A stretch of 64,000 bases of DNA, from NCBI RefSeq assembly GCF_010183535.1, contig NC_071332.1, positions 12,152,001 through 12,216,000 on the forward strand, read 5' to 3'. The notes under the pieces were generated by a model. It saw only the letters and a list, made by a program, of their open reading frames with translations, was not told where the DNA came from and did no database searches. The DNA is from Caenorhabditis remanei. Lineage: Eukaryota; Nematoda; Chromadorea; Rhabditida; Rhabditidae. This document shows positions 36,801 through 49,259 of this stretch, in pieces. Each line of letters opens with the position of its first letter. Position 1 is the stretch's first letter. The position numbers were made by a program, and so were the translations under genes.

Positions 36801-39556
36801 ACAACCTTTTCCCTTTTCACTTAAGATTTTAACCCTTGATTATGCTAATTTTCTAATTTTCTTTTTCTGTTAATTGGCATGACCACCTAATTAGAAATAA
36901 TAAACACAGAGAACATTTTCCTTGAATTCTCAGTTTTCAGAGAAAATGAAAATTCAAGTTGATTCCAAGAATTAATTTCTTGCCAATTGAGCTTCATCTT
37001 TTTGACAGTTAACTGACCGAAGTTGGATGATCTTGATATAGTTCAATTGACCTCCTTCTTAGCTTGTTTAACTTTAAACAAAAAGCTCTCTCTGCATGAA
37101 TCCGCCCACTCTGAAAAATATATTCAGAGCCAGACTCAACTCAAAGTTTTACGTAAGTAACGTTGAGGTTATCTGTCATTTCAGAAGTAATTGGTGTTTA
37201 CGATTTGAGCAATTATTCATAACGTCAGTGGTTAATTTGCATGTACGAAATTTGGTTTGTATGTTTTTCTGAATGCCATTGGGCGAAAAAATCATTTTAG
37301 TCGAAAACAATGGCTAAAGATACTCAAGTTTTGAAATAAATAATAACTTCTTTTACAGTAGAGAACAAGAAGAATAGTTACGCGATAGTTCTGAAATCTA
37401 CAGTAGCTATATCCATTCTGAATTTTTATTCACAATAAGCCCGTAATGTACTGTCCAATGAGCACTCCCTGATGAACTGTTCAGTATCAGAATAAGACGA
37501 AATTGGCCACATTGAATCAGTCTGAAACTAAGTGATTCTTTTAATTTCGGTCGTTATTCGTCAAACTCTGATTGAATGTTTACCGTATCATTTCTTTTGT
37601 ACCCATTTCTACGTCATTCTGCTTGTACCGAGTGCGTTTCATTCTAATTTTACCTCTCTCCCACTTGTGTCTGGAATTAAAATCTGTAATCCATCTGGAA
37701 GTGAAAATGTACGTCATCATTCAAAAATTGAATACTCTTTTCTCTTCTTCTTCTTGTCACCCTTTTCCGACAAACAGATACACACTTTCCTCTTCTTTTT
37801 CTCCAGTTTTCCATATTTTTGCCTCCTCTTTTTCTCCTTCTTCTTCTTCTCCGCCCGCTTCACAATAGTCAACGAAAACGACATCTAATTGACATATTCC
37901 CTTTTCCACACACTGCCTTTCGAGCATCTTTTTTGCTCTTTTCCAACTAGTTTTTGGCACAAAATGACTATTTTTTTGCTCTCACTTTTTGGGTACTAAT
38001 TTGTACCCAATGTTTTCTTGGGGGCATTGAGAATGGGTGTACTCTGGAATTGATGGTGAACTTTTACTCTTTTCTTGGAAGTTTTCGGAGGTGCAAGTTT
38101 GCATGTTTTCTGCAAATTCTTAACTAATTAGGAGTCGATGAGGAACTATATATAAATAAACAAGTTTCAGTTTTCTCTGTCATACTCTGTACCAGTTTTA
38201 CAGAGATACAGAACGTGTTCTGATCAGGCATGGTCTCACTAGATGATTTCGCAGCTGATCGCCATCAATTGGTAAACTTTCAGTCAAAATCTGAATTAAA
38301 TTGAGTTGATACGCTGATAGAAAATTTGAAATTTCAGCTGAAATAGGCATTCATTTCGACGAAAATATTTGTAAACTTTCCGGATTCCGCGAGAGCCGCA
38401 TTCGTTGTGAATCACACCCGGCACTGTTATCATCTTGTCTTTGTATTATCAGAATAAAATTCATTTTGTTCTAGACAAATTCAGTTCCCATACTTTAAAC
38501 CTTGTTCTTGCTAACTCTTACTATTAGTAACTTCTGAAACATCGATTTCCCAAGCTCCCACACAACTTGCTCCACGAGTCTTCAATATTTCTCCCACACT
38601 TTCCGTTTTCCCTGTGCACAATTCTTCCAATACACTGCTCCATCGCCTTTCCTTTCCATCTTCTTTCGTCTTCTCAAATTCCTAGAATTATGCTAATTTC
38701 AGATTGAATGCACACACATATGCCTCCATTGCTCGACGTGTTTTACAAACGTCTCATTTCTTTTCAGAATACCAAACGATCCGTTTTCCGTTTTTCAATG
38801 ACAGTTTCGTAGAAATAAAAATTCTGAGAGTGTGTCTTGACGATTAAGAGATGCAGATAGTCTCCGTACTGTTTCTCTGGATCTTCTCTGCCTTGTTTTT
38901 CGAAAAACTCATTGCGAGGAAGAGTTTTCAGATGAGATCAGTGATCATCATTGTTGATTCATTTGGTAGTTGAGACACTTCAGTTAATTATTTTCCTTTT
39001 GTAGATACTATGAATAAGCAAATCAAGAGATACAGAGTCCAACTGAGAAACAGGCATTTTCTCTCTACTCTCTCCATCTACCGTACACTCTCGTCCAATT
39101 ATTTTCAGTTTTTGTTCCAATTTCCTTCAACTTCATCTTCTTCTTCTCTTCCTCTACTCCTCATCCTCCACCATTTCTCTCTCATATAAAATGACGACTA
39201 TGCTCTGTGCCGGATGGAAGATAGAAATATAAAAATTTTTATATTCCTAGTGCCTTATATCGCTCGTAAACTTGCTCTTTTTTCTCTTTCCTCCGCATCG
39301 CAAAGCTACCGGTTCGGTGGGTCGGCGTGCTTCTTCTTCTCCTTCCTATTCGTATTTTTCTTTCCGAAAACCAAAAAAAAAAACCCGAAAAAATGAGTGA
39401 GTGAGAGAGAGAAGTCCCTGAAATGGACGGAGAGAACATTCTGTGAGAGCGAAGTGATATAGTCAGTTTGGTTAGCCGTGGGGTGTCTGTTGGGCTCCGA
39501 ATATTCCTAGGTTTTTCTTCAGCGAGATTGGCAAGGAGTGAGGAAAAAATAACAGA
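33879..39556. other. 5.7-kb gene-free, pyrimidine-rich interval
   Basis: No coding exon is recognisable. The + strand carries long C/T tracts (for example 36010-36180 and 37740-37870), producing S/F/L-rich spurious open frames. It lies upstream of both the GT92 gene (-) and the globin gene (+). Confidence 0.5.
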
Positions 39557-39573
39557 ATGCCGGGATGTTTCGG
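39557..39573 (+). other. possible 5' leader exon of the globin gene (MPGCFG)
   Basis: A short candidate exon: TTTTTCTTCAG at 39512-39522, a 34-nt leader, ATGCCGGGATGTTTCGG, then GTAAGT. Joined to the acceptor at 44615-44617 (TTTTACAG|G) it would read MPGCFG-MAVFKKLRGK in frame with globin N-terminal module A. The order of signals is right and the frame is kept, but nothing else proves it; the 5-kb intron required is long. Confidence 0.35.
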
Positions 39574-42500
39574 GTAAGTTGATCGATGTATTGTTTTTAG
39601 TCGTGGAGTTCCGATTCACTAGAAATAAGGGCGGACTGTAGGACTCACGCGTTGGGAAGGGTCTCGTTTTGGGAAATTTACCAGCTGGTCCAGGATTGAG
39701 CAGAGGTCTGGCAAAGCTTATTGATAATAGCTATTTGGGTAGAAGTAGACAAGCTAGCAGGCTGAATATTTATTAAAATGTAGGACTGAACGTCGGAGAC
39801 TATGTGCATACTTCTTGCAACTTTTCAGACATAATGACTCATTAGAAGAGAACTGGACCACGTATTTTCCCTCCAAGAGAAATTTCATCGTTCCTGTTTT
39901 TGTTCCTTGCTTCAAATGTTTATATTTAGAGACAAATATAAACTCGGCATGATATTTCGGATCCTTCTGCTCCTCCCCTCTCTTTTAAAATTGAACTAAT
40001 TATAGATATAGATCGTTGTTCTTGAAGGAGGGAAAACTTGTGCTGCGGAGGCGATATTTTTAGATTTTGACATGAAAGAAGTAGGCGAAGAAAAACGAAG
40101 AAGAGCACAAAAACATGCTCATTAAAAGCAGAAAAACAAAACATTTCAAATTTATATCTATATTTCGTTATTGTGTTTTGGAAAGAATCATATGTTTTGA
40201 AATTAGCTGGAGTTGTTGGAACATATATATAGTATGGGACATCAAATCAACTGATATAATTGTATACCATGCACCTACTCTACTGTAAGATCAAACGTGT
40301 CTAGTGACATCACGATTTTCAAATTCTCTTAAAAGGGCTCTCGAAGCGCCCACACACAATTTCCATGGTTTTATGCATTCGTATCCACGATACAACGCGT
40401 TGCTCCTAGTGAACGAATGTCGATGTCCGCCAGATTCGCCTCCAAATTTCACTTTCAAACTTTTTCATCCAGCTGAGCGGCTTGTTCTGAATATTCTGTC
40501 CTCTTATTTCGAATAAATTATCGACCGAACGAAGAAAAATGGGAAGGAAGTAAGTTGTGGAAAATATGAAGATACGGTGTCTTCTCGCTTGTTCGAACAG
40601 CGGAACTGTATAATATAAACCTGTAGAAGACTCAGAATAGAAGGAAAATGAAATAAACTGGAGTTCGATCGGGGGAGAAGTCGCAGGGTGCAAGTAGAAA
40701 GTGTGATAGAACGACGAAGGATTAACTTTGATACTGAACATCTCAAGATCCTTTCAGGGCGGTCATTTCCTTCTCCCTCCTCCACTTTTATGAAACTTTC
40801 CCATGTTTCATGACCTCGTAAAACTGTCCTTTGACGTCAATCCTCTAGAGAGATTCACATTCAAAAAGGGTACTTCTTGTATCCATTGAAAGAACTAATT
40901 AGGAGGTCCGGACCAGTTTTCACTCTTTTTGAAATAAAGAGCAAGAAGTACGCCTAACCACATTTCTGAAAGCAAGGCAACAGTCGTTGCGAACTCGTTG
41001 GAGTGTTCGGAGAAACTAGAGCCTCTCATTATCTGTTTTCTCTTTCTTACCCGAATTCGAACTTTCATTTGTGTCTGAATGAACAAGGAGGTAACTAAAC
41101 TTTCACCTCTGTCTGCATCCATATATCGGAGCTGTATCCCTTTTATGCTCTCACCGAATTTCCGATTGCCTAATTCTAATTCCTTCCGCTTTGTCGAATA
41201 CGAATCCATTTTCTCTTCTTCCTTACCGCTTCTCTCTTTTTCCTCATTTATTCACATTAAATGATGCAAAGAGGCAGAATAAAAAACGCAGATATAGAGC
41301 TCGAAGATGAAATGAAAAATAACAATCCATTATCTCCAGGAAAAATATAGAAATGGGCTTCTTTGTCTGGTCTTCTGCAGTTTTTAAATAGCTGTCTTTT
41401 TTCAGTGGAATAAACGAACCCAGACGGTTTGGTGCAATTGCACTCACTCTGAAATCATCTAAAAAACCAAAAATAAGAGAAGATTGAGTATAATCCCAAG
41501 GATTTTCAGTTTTCTAATCCCGTCATGCACCCAAGTTCACATCATACGAGTCTATTTAGAAGACTTTTTGGAATGATATAGGTTTTCGGAACTTCCAGAA
41601 CTGACATACTTTTCAAGGCGAAATCTACCAATTCCCGAGTTCCAGATTTCCCGTTTTCCATTTATTTTCCAAGTTTTCCTCTAAATATGAACAAACCTCA
41701 GTCCTGTTTTTGCCCAATTTTTCTTCACTTTTTCCGTCTTTTTTCCTAAACCTCCCTCCCTCTCATTCTTCCATTTTTTCAATGGTCCCACAAAAAAACG
41801 GAGCAAAAAAATGAAATAGTGTTCCAATTTGAGAGGAAACTCTTTCCTCATGCTCCATTTTTCCTCTTTTTCCTCCTTCTTATGCTCCTTGAAGAGTAAA
41901 GATGACTCTGAAGATGTAGAAAAAAGAAGAAAAAACGGAGGGAAGGATTTGCCTGCCCTCCCAAAACATGTCAGTGTAGTCAGATTAGTGAAGTGGATGG
42001 GCTCTATTGTGTTGGTAGAAACAAACTTGCAATTCTTTTTTAGTTGTTTGATTATTAGTTGAACTGGAAGAAAATTAAGAGATTCCTACCGCTTCTTTGT
42101 TCTGATTCTTCTTTTGCAGCCATATGTCGGTGTAGTTTTTGATGATTCTCTTTCTACTCCTGTCTAACTTGTCGGAAAATATCATCTGCGGAGTTACTCA
42201 TTCTTATGAAAGTTGAAATCCATTAAAACTCATCCCTATTTTCATCCAATTACTCCCCCATTTTCATATATAATTTCTTCCGTATTCTACTATTTTCTAG
42301 TCTCTTTTTTCTTCTACTCTTTAAATTTTTTCTCTTCAAATGATGTTTGAAATTGAGCTTCTTCTATCCCATTTATAAACAATCCTTCTCCTTTTTTCTT
42401 CACATTCTTCCAATTTTCTCACTTTTCAACTATTTTTTCATGAACTTTTTTTAGTTTTTAGAGTTCTTTCAGATGAAATTCTGGCATAACGAATTCCTGC

Positions 42501-44618
42501 CCACATCCATTTTTTCCCTAATACGTCACCAGTTTCCCATGGTTACGTCTTCATATTGTTTGCAAGAAATTGAAGAAAAAGAAGTTCCTTTACGCCTCCA
42601 TTAATTTCCGAAGGAACACATCATCCAACGGATTGCTCATTATTTTGTTTCCGGCACAATTTCTTTTCCTGATATGATTATACTCTGATCAGATAGGAAA
42701 TACGGAGAAGATAAGAAATAATGAGCAATAAAATGTTCTTGGAGAGCGGATATTAATCCGGATAGGAGTAGAATATTTATGATAGTTAGCAATGAGATAG
42801 ATGTTGCAAAAGTTTAATATGAAACAAAATCATAAAGTAATTCGAATATCTGAACCTTGCAATTGTCGAAGGATCTGTAATTTTTAGGGCAGATTGATCT
42901 CATTGTCAGTCAAGGTTTTCCTAGAAAGAATAGTTGAATTGTTTATTCAGAACGTATTTGAAGGACGATATATTATTTTTCTGATTTTTTATAGTACAGT
43001 ATTTCCTTTAACTGTCTGATCCATTCTCTGAAAATTCCATCAAGTTTTGCTAACAACAAGTTGATCAGATCATAATAAAATCATAACTACTTGTAAATTA
43101 GTTGCAAAAACTTGGATCGTACTAACTATAAGACCATCGGGTTTCCAACTCTATTCTCTATTAAGCTCTGAAAGTTTTGATCGTATCGTCCTTTTTCTTT
43201 ATTCCTAGTTTCAACAAGTAGAAGATATTGAACTTGTTCTGAGTTTTCTGATTTCCGATGAATTGTTTTTTGTTCTCAAATCCTTTGTATTATTCACTAT
43301 TATCCTCCATCCGAAACCATTGCATAATCCTATTTCAACAAAGTTTCTTTTTTTGAAATTTGATTTTTGAAACCTCCGAAAAAGAGAGAGAATGACGAAT
43401 TCGTTTCCTCTCCCAGTAAAACCTCGTAGACCTGAAAACCAACCGTTCATATTTCAAGAACTCCTCTCACTTCCATCCCAGGGGTGTCCTCCTCCTCCTT
43501 CTTCTTCTTTTTCTTCATTTTTCCCGTGTCCGCCCCCACAAAAAAAACATGCGTATATCCATCTCCCTATTCTGAACACTATTTCTACGGTTAGCTCGTC
43601 GAAATCCCCGTCGTTTCAGTTATTTTGCGACAGCTCTCAAAAACAGCATGCTCTCTTTTTCTTTAGTCTCTTCTCACTGAATCCTCCACGTCTTCTTTCC
43701 ACGTCTTCTAAGTGTCTTCTCTGTTATTCTTGCTCATTCTCTCTATATCTCTTCTTTCAATATCCACATCTCCATTTTTTCACTCTTTCCAATACTCCTT
43801 CTAAATCCGAGCACCCACTTTTTCTCTCTATCCAGCCTTTTCTATTTCTCACCCCACGCAGGAGAGAGGAAGAAGCGGCTAGAAAAACGAAAACCGATTG
43901 AGGCTTGCTTGGCTAAAGAAGAGACTAACTAGACCCAAAACAAGAAAGTTTTTACTTTTTTTCGCTTTGTTTCTGACGACACCAAACTCTCGTTTTATTC
44001 AATTATTATAACAATATAGTTGGTGGATCAGTATCTTTTCGTGTCGGTTGCTTCCTTCGTTTTCCAAATTTTTGGAAGTTTCTTATTTTTTGGACACCCG
44101 CGTAAGTTCAGTCCCCGGGGACTTTATTTCAAATTTTTTGAAGTTATCCCCAGATTTTCTCAGAAAAGTTTCAGTTATTTTTTCAGTTTGGCAATATAAT
44201 TTATATCTGGTTCTATTTTATATATTGTTCAAAGGGAATTATGTTCTCAGCAGTTGCTCGTATTTGTTCACGGTAAAAAACGGGGAGACTAGAGTTGAAT
44301 GACTAGAAAAAGTTCTGTCATCAAGCATATACAGCTGATTTCTCAAATATAATCTTCACTACTTGGCCTAACTTTCCAAATAAATTCTGGAAAGTTAGGG
44401 CGCATCATTGGAACTTATCTGCAACTGATTTGAATTTCATACTGTCTTGTTTCCAGCTATCCCCTCTTCTATCTGTCCTCAGTTGACTAATTTTCCAATG
44501 AAATTTTTCAGGAAATTAGCCGAAAATGTTGTCTGTCCCACACTTTTCCAATATTTCCTGTCACCTCTATCTACCTTTCAAGTTTTCATTTTATATTTTA
44601 AAATTAACTTTTTACAGG
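39574..44618. other. 5-kb pyrimidine-rich gene-free interval before the globin
   Basis: No recognisable exon. Strong C/T bias on the + strand continues (for example 43480-43870). The 169-codon open frame at 43392-43901 is Ser/Pro/Phe-rich, lacks a domain and is treated as low-complexity. The interval is either promoter DNA or a first intron of the globin gene. Confidence 0.5.
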
Positions 44619-45233
44619 ATGGCGGTGTTCAAAAAGCTCCGAGGAAAGAACAAGGACAAGAACTTGCCATTGCCGGAGCCAGAAGCCGTCAAACCATTAG
44701 ATAAGAGGGTTGGAATCGATTCGTACAGGTAAAAATTTGATTTCTGATTTAAAAAAGCAAAAGAAGATCACGAAAATGATTATGGGTTACTGATAACGAA
44801 ATTTTCCAAACCGAAAAACGTCATTCGAGATAATTTGCAGTTACCTTGGCGAAAATAAATCTCAAATTCTGAAATTTTCAGAAACAAAAAAATTCATTAA
44901 ATCTCTGAAAAAATTCTAGTCCGACCTCCCACGAGTTAGCCTGATTGAAACAAACTTCATTACAATCGCATCCAGGAGTTTCTAGTTGAATACGAAATCT
45001 GAAAAATCACAGATTAAGTGGCAGGTGTCCAAAGATGACAGCTGAAAGTTATCAAAGTTTACGTGGCTTTTGTTTGTGGTCAGAATTTGAAATTAAGATG
45101 AAAATGTGACAATTAAGATGGAAATGTGAGTGGTTATCAAATTTCTGAATTACAGAGACTTCTTCACACTCAAAAATTGGTGGAAGACAGTGGACCGAAA
45201 ACGTGTTGAAGCATCAGGATACATGTTCAGCAA
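44619..45233 (+). CDS. globin gene, alternative N-terminal module A (two exons)
   Basis: Exons 44619-44728 and 45156-45233 encode MAVFKKLRGKNKDKNLPLPE... and R-DFFTLKNWWKTVDRKRVEA-SGYMFSK. The second exon ends two bases into a Lys codon, exactly like the end of module B at 46992, so both can splice to the common exon at 48094. The product would have 190 residues. TTTTTACAG lies one base before the ATG, so the exon is either trans-spliced or joined to an upstream leader. The helix A/B segment RDFFTLKNWWKTV is clearly homologous to RELFTMKNYFKTV in module B, so the modules are duplicates used as alternative starts. Confidence 0.75.
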
Positions 45234-46792
45234 GTGAGTTTTTTAAAACTATAAGACTGTAAACTATTATCTCAAAAGTTAAAATTGAATCAAATCCGAT
45301 CCCTTCCTTATTTTTTCCGAGAGTTTCTCAACTACAAAAAAGTTTTCGAGTTTACCAAAAAATCATGATCGTATGTACACGTGAGTACTTGTCATCTGAT
45401 ATTGAGAAACTTCTCTCAACTTGTGAGAAGACGAGCATCGAGCAGATGCTAACACAAATGTACATTGTTGCCTACAAATCAACGAGTCCCCTAGAAATAC
45501 ATTCCGGGATTGTGGAATCCAGACAGAAAAACGTGGGAAGGTGTGTTGATTGATACAATTGATCTGTCATAACACGACGTATGTGGGTTCAGAGAGAGCA
45601 GAATATGCAATTAATGTTTTGAACTAAACGATCAACTTTTGCAAATTTAAAGTCAGAGTCTGGTTTCAACAAGTTCTGAAATTTTCCAAATTAGGACGAG
45701 TTTCAAATAAGTTTGTCTTGCACATAGTGTCAAAACTTGGTATATCCTCTTCAAGTGAACTTCATCCTGCCTATCCGACTACAATTTTTTCATTCCGTCA
45801 TTCCAGAAAGTTTGATCATTTCCGGTAAACATCGTGAGAACGAGTGGGCCTGTGTTGCAAAATATTTTGACAGGGGCACGTTCCTGCAACCGAGTTCTAA
45901 GGAAATCTGGGTTGTGGTGACGTGTTTTCGAAGGTGACGATCTGATCTCTTGATCAGTAGAATGGGTGTGGGAACTTTGCGGGCTCGTTGCTGGTGGGAA
46001 TTTTCTATCACTGTACACAACATGGTTCAATCGGTATTGTACGGGTTCGGGTCAATCATTCGTATAGTTATAACCAGACTGACTGCTGTTTTGAATTCAC
46101 ATTCCAGTCCATTGGGGATTTGTTCGATACATATTCAGTTAGTCTTTCTCCCCAATCGCTTTCAACTCTACTGAAAAACAGAATCCGGTTCGCTAATGAG
46201 AGCTGATATATCTCTCGGGACCATTCTCTATTCTCACGTATTGTTAAAGTACAATCGTACTACACGTCTCCCAACGTCCACCAATTATTTTTGTTTTTCA
46301 TAACGAGCAAAGAAAAAGAAGCAAATCCATCAAACAGAACAGAAAAAAACCATTGGAAGAAAGAAAACGAGTAACGACAAAAAGAAAGACGGAGAACAAG
46401 ACAAAATCCGAAGAAAAAAGCGAACGACACGACGACAGTTGATATATTTTGTCTCTGGTTCCCTTGGTGATTCGTGACAGCTTTTCCTCCTTTTCCCCTT
46501 CGTTTTCTTTCCCTTTTACATCTATATGCCTACCTATGTATTACGTAATCAAGTGATTTCGGTTGGGTAACAAACTGAGAATCGAAGCAAGTAGAGAGAC
46601 AGAAAAGGGGCGGTCGCAATCCCCTCTAACCCTCCCGATTCCTGTTATACCTCGTCTTTTCGGTGTCGCATGTGAGCTCCGTGCGAATTCGTGTGAGCCT
46701 CCTGTTTTGTGTGTCTTTGATTGAAAAGGAGTCATCATATATCTTCCAAATTCATTCCTTACTTATTCTTCTTCCTCTAAAATTCATTCCTT
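45234..46792. other. spacer between alternative globin starts (probable second promoter)
   Basis: About 1.56 kb without recognisable exons. It must hold the promoter for the myristoylated isoform if that form is independently transcribed. The 46300-46440 stretch is A-rich, and 46440-46790 is T/C-rich before the ATG. Confidence 0.45.
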
Positions 46793-49259
46793 ATGGGAAG
46801 CGGCGCATCAAAAGCGCCTGTTGAGAAGCCGAAACCACCGGAACCGGCAGATCAGGCACAGCCAGCAGCTGAAGCTCCAACACTTGATAGTCGACTACCG
46901 TATCCGAACTTTCGGGAACTTTTCACAATGAAGAATTATTTTAAAACAGTGAGGAGAAACGAGAAGGAATGCTCCAAGTTTATGTTTGCAAAGTAGGTCA
47001 ATCATGGGTTATGAGGGTTATAATTTATTCTAATTTTCAAGAAAGTTATTATTTTTCGAAAATATCGGGAATGAAATAAGTGTACTTTCCTACGAAAATA
47101 TAAGAATGGGTAGTTTGTGTGATGGTTGTAATTATATATGTGGTCAATATTTTTTGAAAATTTCTTTTTTCTCAAATGAGCATTTAGAATTAGAGATCAA
47201 CATCTACCTATGACTCTTTAACATAAATTCACTTGTTTTCTGGTCTACTGATTTGCAAGATTTGTATCTTCAGATTGTTCAGTTTACTTGACCACTAAAT
47301 CTAAAGATCGTCTGAGTAAAAAAGATAAACAGTTGTATTTATCTCAACTTTAACTCATATATATATCTAGACCTCTATGATTTTTATTTTCTGTAATGTG
47401 CACTACTCAAAGATCCAATACTAAAAGTTATGAACTTTTTTTCTGTTAGATATGGATTCTATAGCATACATCCGGACACCTAGACATCCATATATCCAAA
47501 TGTTTCTCATTTCCGAAAGTTCTCTGTGCCCTTTTACCTCTTTTCCGTTTTGACGCATCTTTCCGAGTCTATCTAATCTGCACTAATCTTTGAATAGGCT
47601 GCATTTCTTTTTAATTTCCGTTAGGTTCCTGTCTAGCAAAAATAAGTAGAATGATCTATAGATCTTTTTAGTTCAATGAAGAATTCTGAGACTGGGTAGA
47701 TCCTGGGAGATTCTTGGGTTTCGGAAAACCGGTCGGCTAACCGGATGTTGGGATGATTGTACTACAAATTTCAAGAGATCAGGGTTCAAACCTCATCTCA
47801 AGGAAGTGAATAAGTTCTGATCAATGAGAAATTCTCAATGGAATTGTTCGTCTACTCACAGATTGTACTTTCCACGAGATATTTTGTCGCTCTCTGACTC
47901 ATTATCACTTCCATAACCTGCGTCTATGAACATTCAACCTAAACAAAGTTAATGTAATCCCTCAAGACGTCACACAAAAGTAGGTAATCACGTGTCCATT
48001 CATATTTCTTTCTGAAAAATATCGTGAATCCAGAGAATCAACAATCCAGGAAAAATACGAATAAAATGAAAACAAAATGTCGACGTATTCCAGATATCTC
48101 AACGATTTTCCGGAGAACAAGAACTTCTATCCGAAATTGAAAAACGTGAATGCGGCGACGGTTGACATGTCTTGCAGTGATCCCGGATTCGAGTCAATGG
48201 CGCTGCAGTATCTAAAGGTAAACTGGGAGTTTTATGATCAGAAACAGGTGCAAATTGAACCTAGATACATGTCAGAAACTTTTGATATTTTGTTTATTTA
48301 GTCAGCTGAAATTGAAATGATTTGACCGGAAAAATATTAGTGTCTGTATTGGTTGAGTGGTGTGAGGGAACTGGTTGAATGGTGCTGAAAGTCTTTCGAT
48401 TCAAAATCTTTTTCCTCTTTTGCACGTAGACCCAAAATAGAACATGTTTAATAGAACTACTACAGTAGCCTTCTAGAACATCATACTTAATTACTCACTC
48501 TTTTGCTGATCATCCTAATTAAAACTTCACCAAACAAACCTAATTTTTGTTTACTTCTTCATTCTTTTCTATTCCTTTTTTCTAGTTTTTTCTTGTCCTG
48601 TCACACTCAGATTCCTACATTTTCCCAATTAATCATGCTCATTATTATTATTTTGTCTTTCTTTTTTTCCCAAAAAATATGTGAAAACTTCTCCAGTGAA
48701 CAAACAAAACCACTGATCAAAAACTAATAAGAAAAACGAGATGACTCAAAGAATTTCTGAGCGAAAAATGTGAAATTGCTGGCTATTCTCGGGTACGATT
48801 CAAACAATATATTCGAAATTTGCAGATATTCGATGACGTAATCACGGCAGTTGAAGAGAAACCAGGAGATGTTCAAACGGCTTGCGATAGGTTGTCAGCT
48901 GTGGGGAAGATGCATCGACAGAAGGTAAGGGATATTTATTGTATCTGTGAGGTAAACCTGGCTGCTGCAGGGTTTACCTCACAGATAGCTGAGAGAAATC
49001 AGCTGAGGCAACAGCTCGGTTAAAAATAGCTGGATGGTTGATTGAAAGCTGGAAACTTATCATATTGTATCAATTTCTTCATTTCATCGTATTTCAGGTG
49101 TCTGGTATGACGGCAACACAGTTCCAAAACATGGAGGAGCCATTCATCCAAATGGTCAAATACATTCTCTCGGATCGATTCAACGAGAAAGCGGAGATGC
49201 TCTATAGGAAATTTTTCCAGTTCTGTCTGAAATATTTACTCGAAGGATTCAACGGATAA
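46793..49259 (+). CDS. globin-like protein, N-myristoylated isoform (module B plus common exons)
   Basis: Exons 46793-46992, 48094-48217, 48826-48924 and 49098-49259 sum to 585 nt, 194 residues. The N-terminus MGSGASK fits the N-myristoylation consensus (Gly2, small residue at 5, Ser6, Lys7), so the protein probably attaches to membranes. A Pro/Ala linker precedes the globin fold: PNFRELFTMKNYFKTV (helices A/B), ENKNFYPKL (CD corner, candidate CD1 Phe78) and SAVGKMHRQKV with His138 as the likely proximal F8 ligand. Helices G/H follow (FIQMVKYILSDRFNEK, FQFCLKYLLEGF). Caenorhabditis has about thirty divergent globins, many neuronal and thought to act in oxygen or redox sensing; I cannot assign the orthologue. 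The common exons at 48094-49259 are shared with module A. The distal E7 residue is not clear. Confidence 0.85.
48942..48987. repeat. small perfect hairpin in a globin intron
   Basis: The arms tatctgtgaggtaaacc (48942-48958) and ggtttacctcacagata (48971-48987) are exact reverse complements around a 12-nt loop. It begins 17 nt after the donor of the intron 48925-49097. Confidence 0.85.

Noticed and set aside
37532..37888. 118-codon + strand open frame with hydrophobic runs
   Set aside because: The hydrophobic runs are translated T/C tracts; no membrane-protein family recognised.
43392..43901. 169-codon open frame on the + strand
   Set aside because: Ser/Pro/Phe-rich low complexity from C/T tracts, no domain, no splice or leader context.
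47720..47815. tRNA-like sequence with gggttcaaacc (B-box-like) and ggctaaccgg
   Set aside because: The T-stem does not pair properly and no acceptor stem could be built; at most a degenerate relic.
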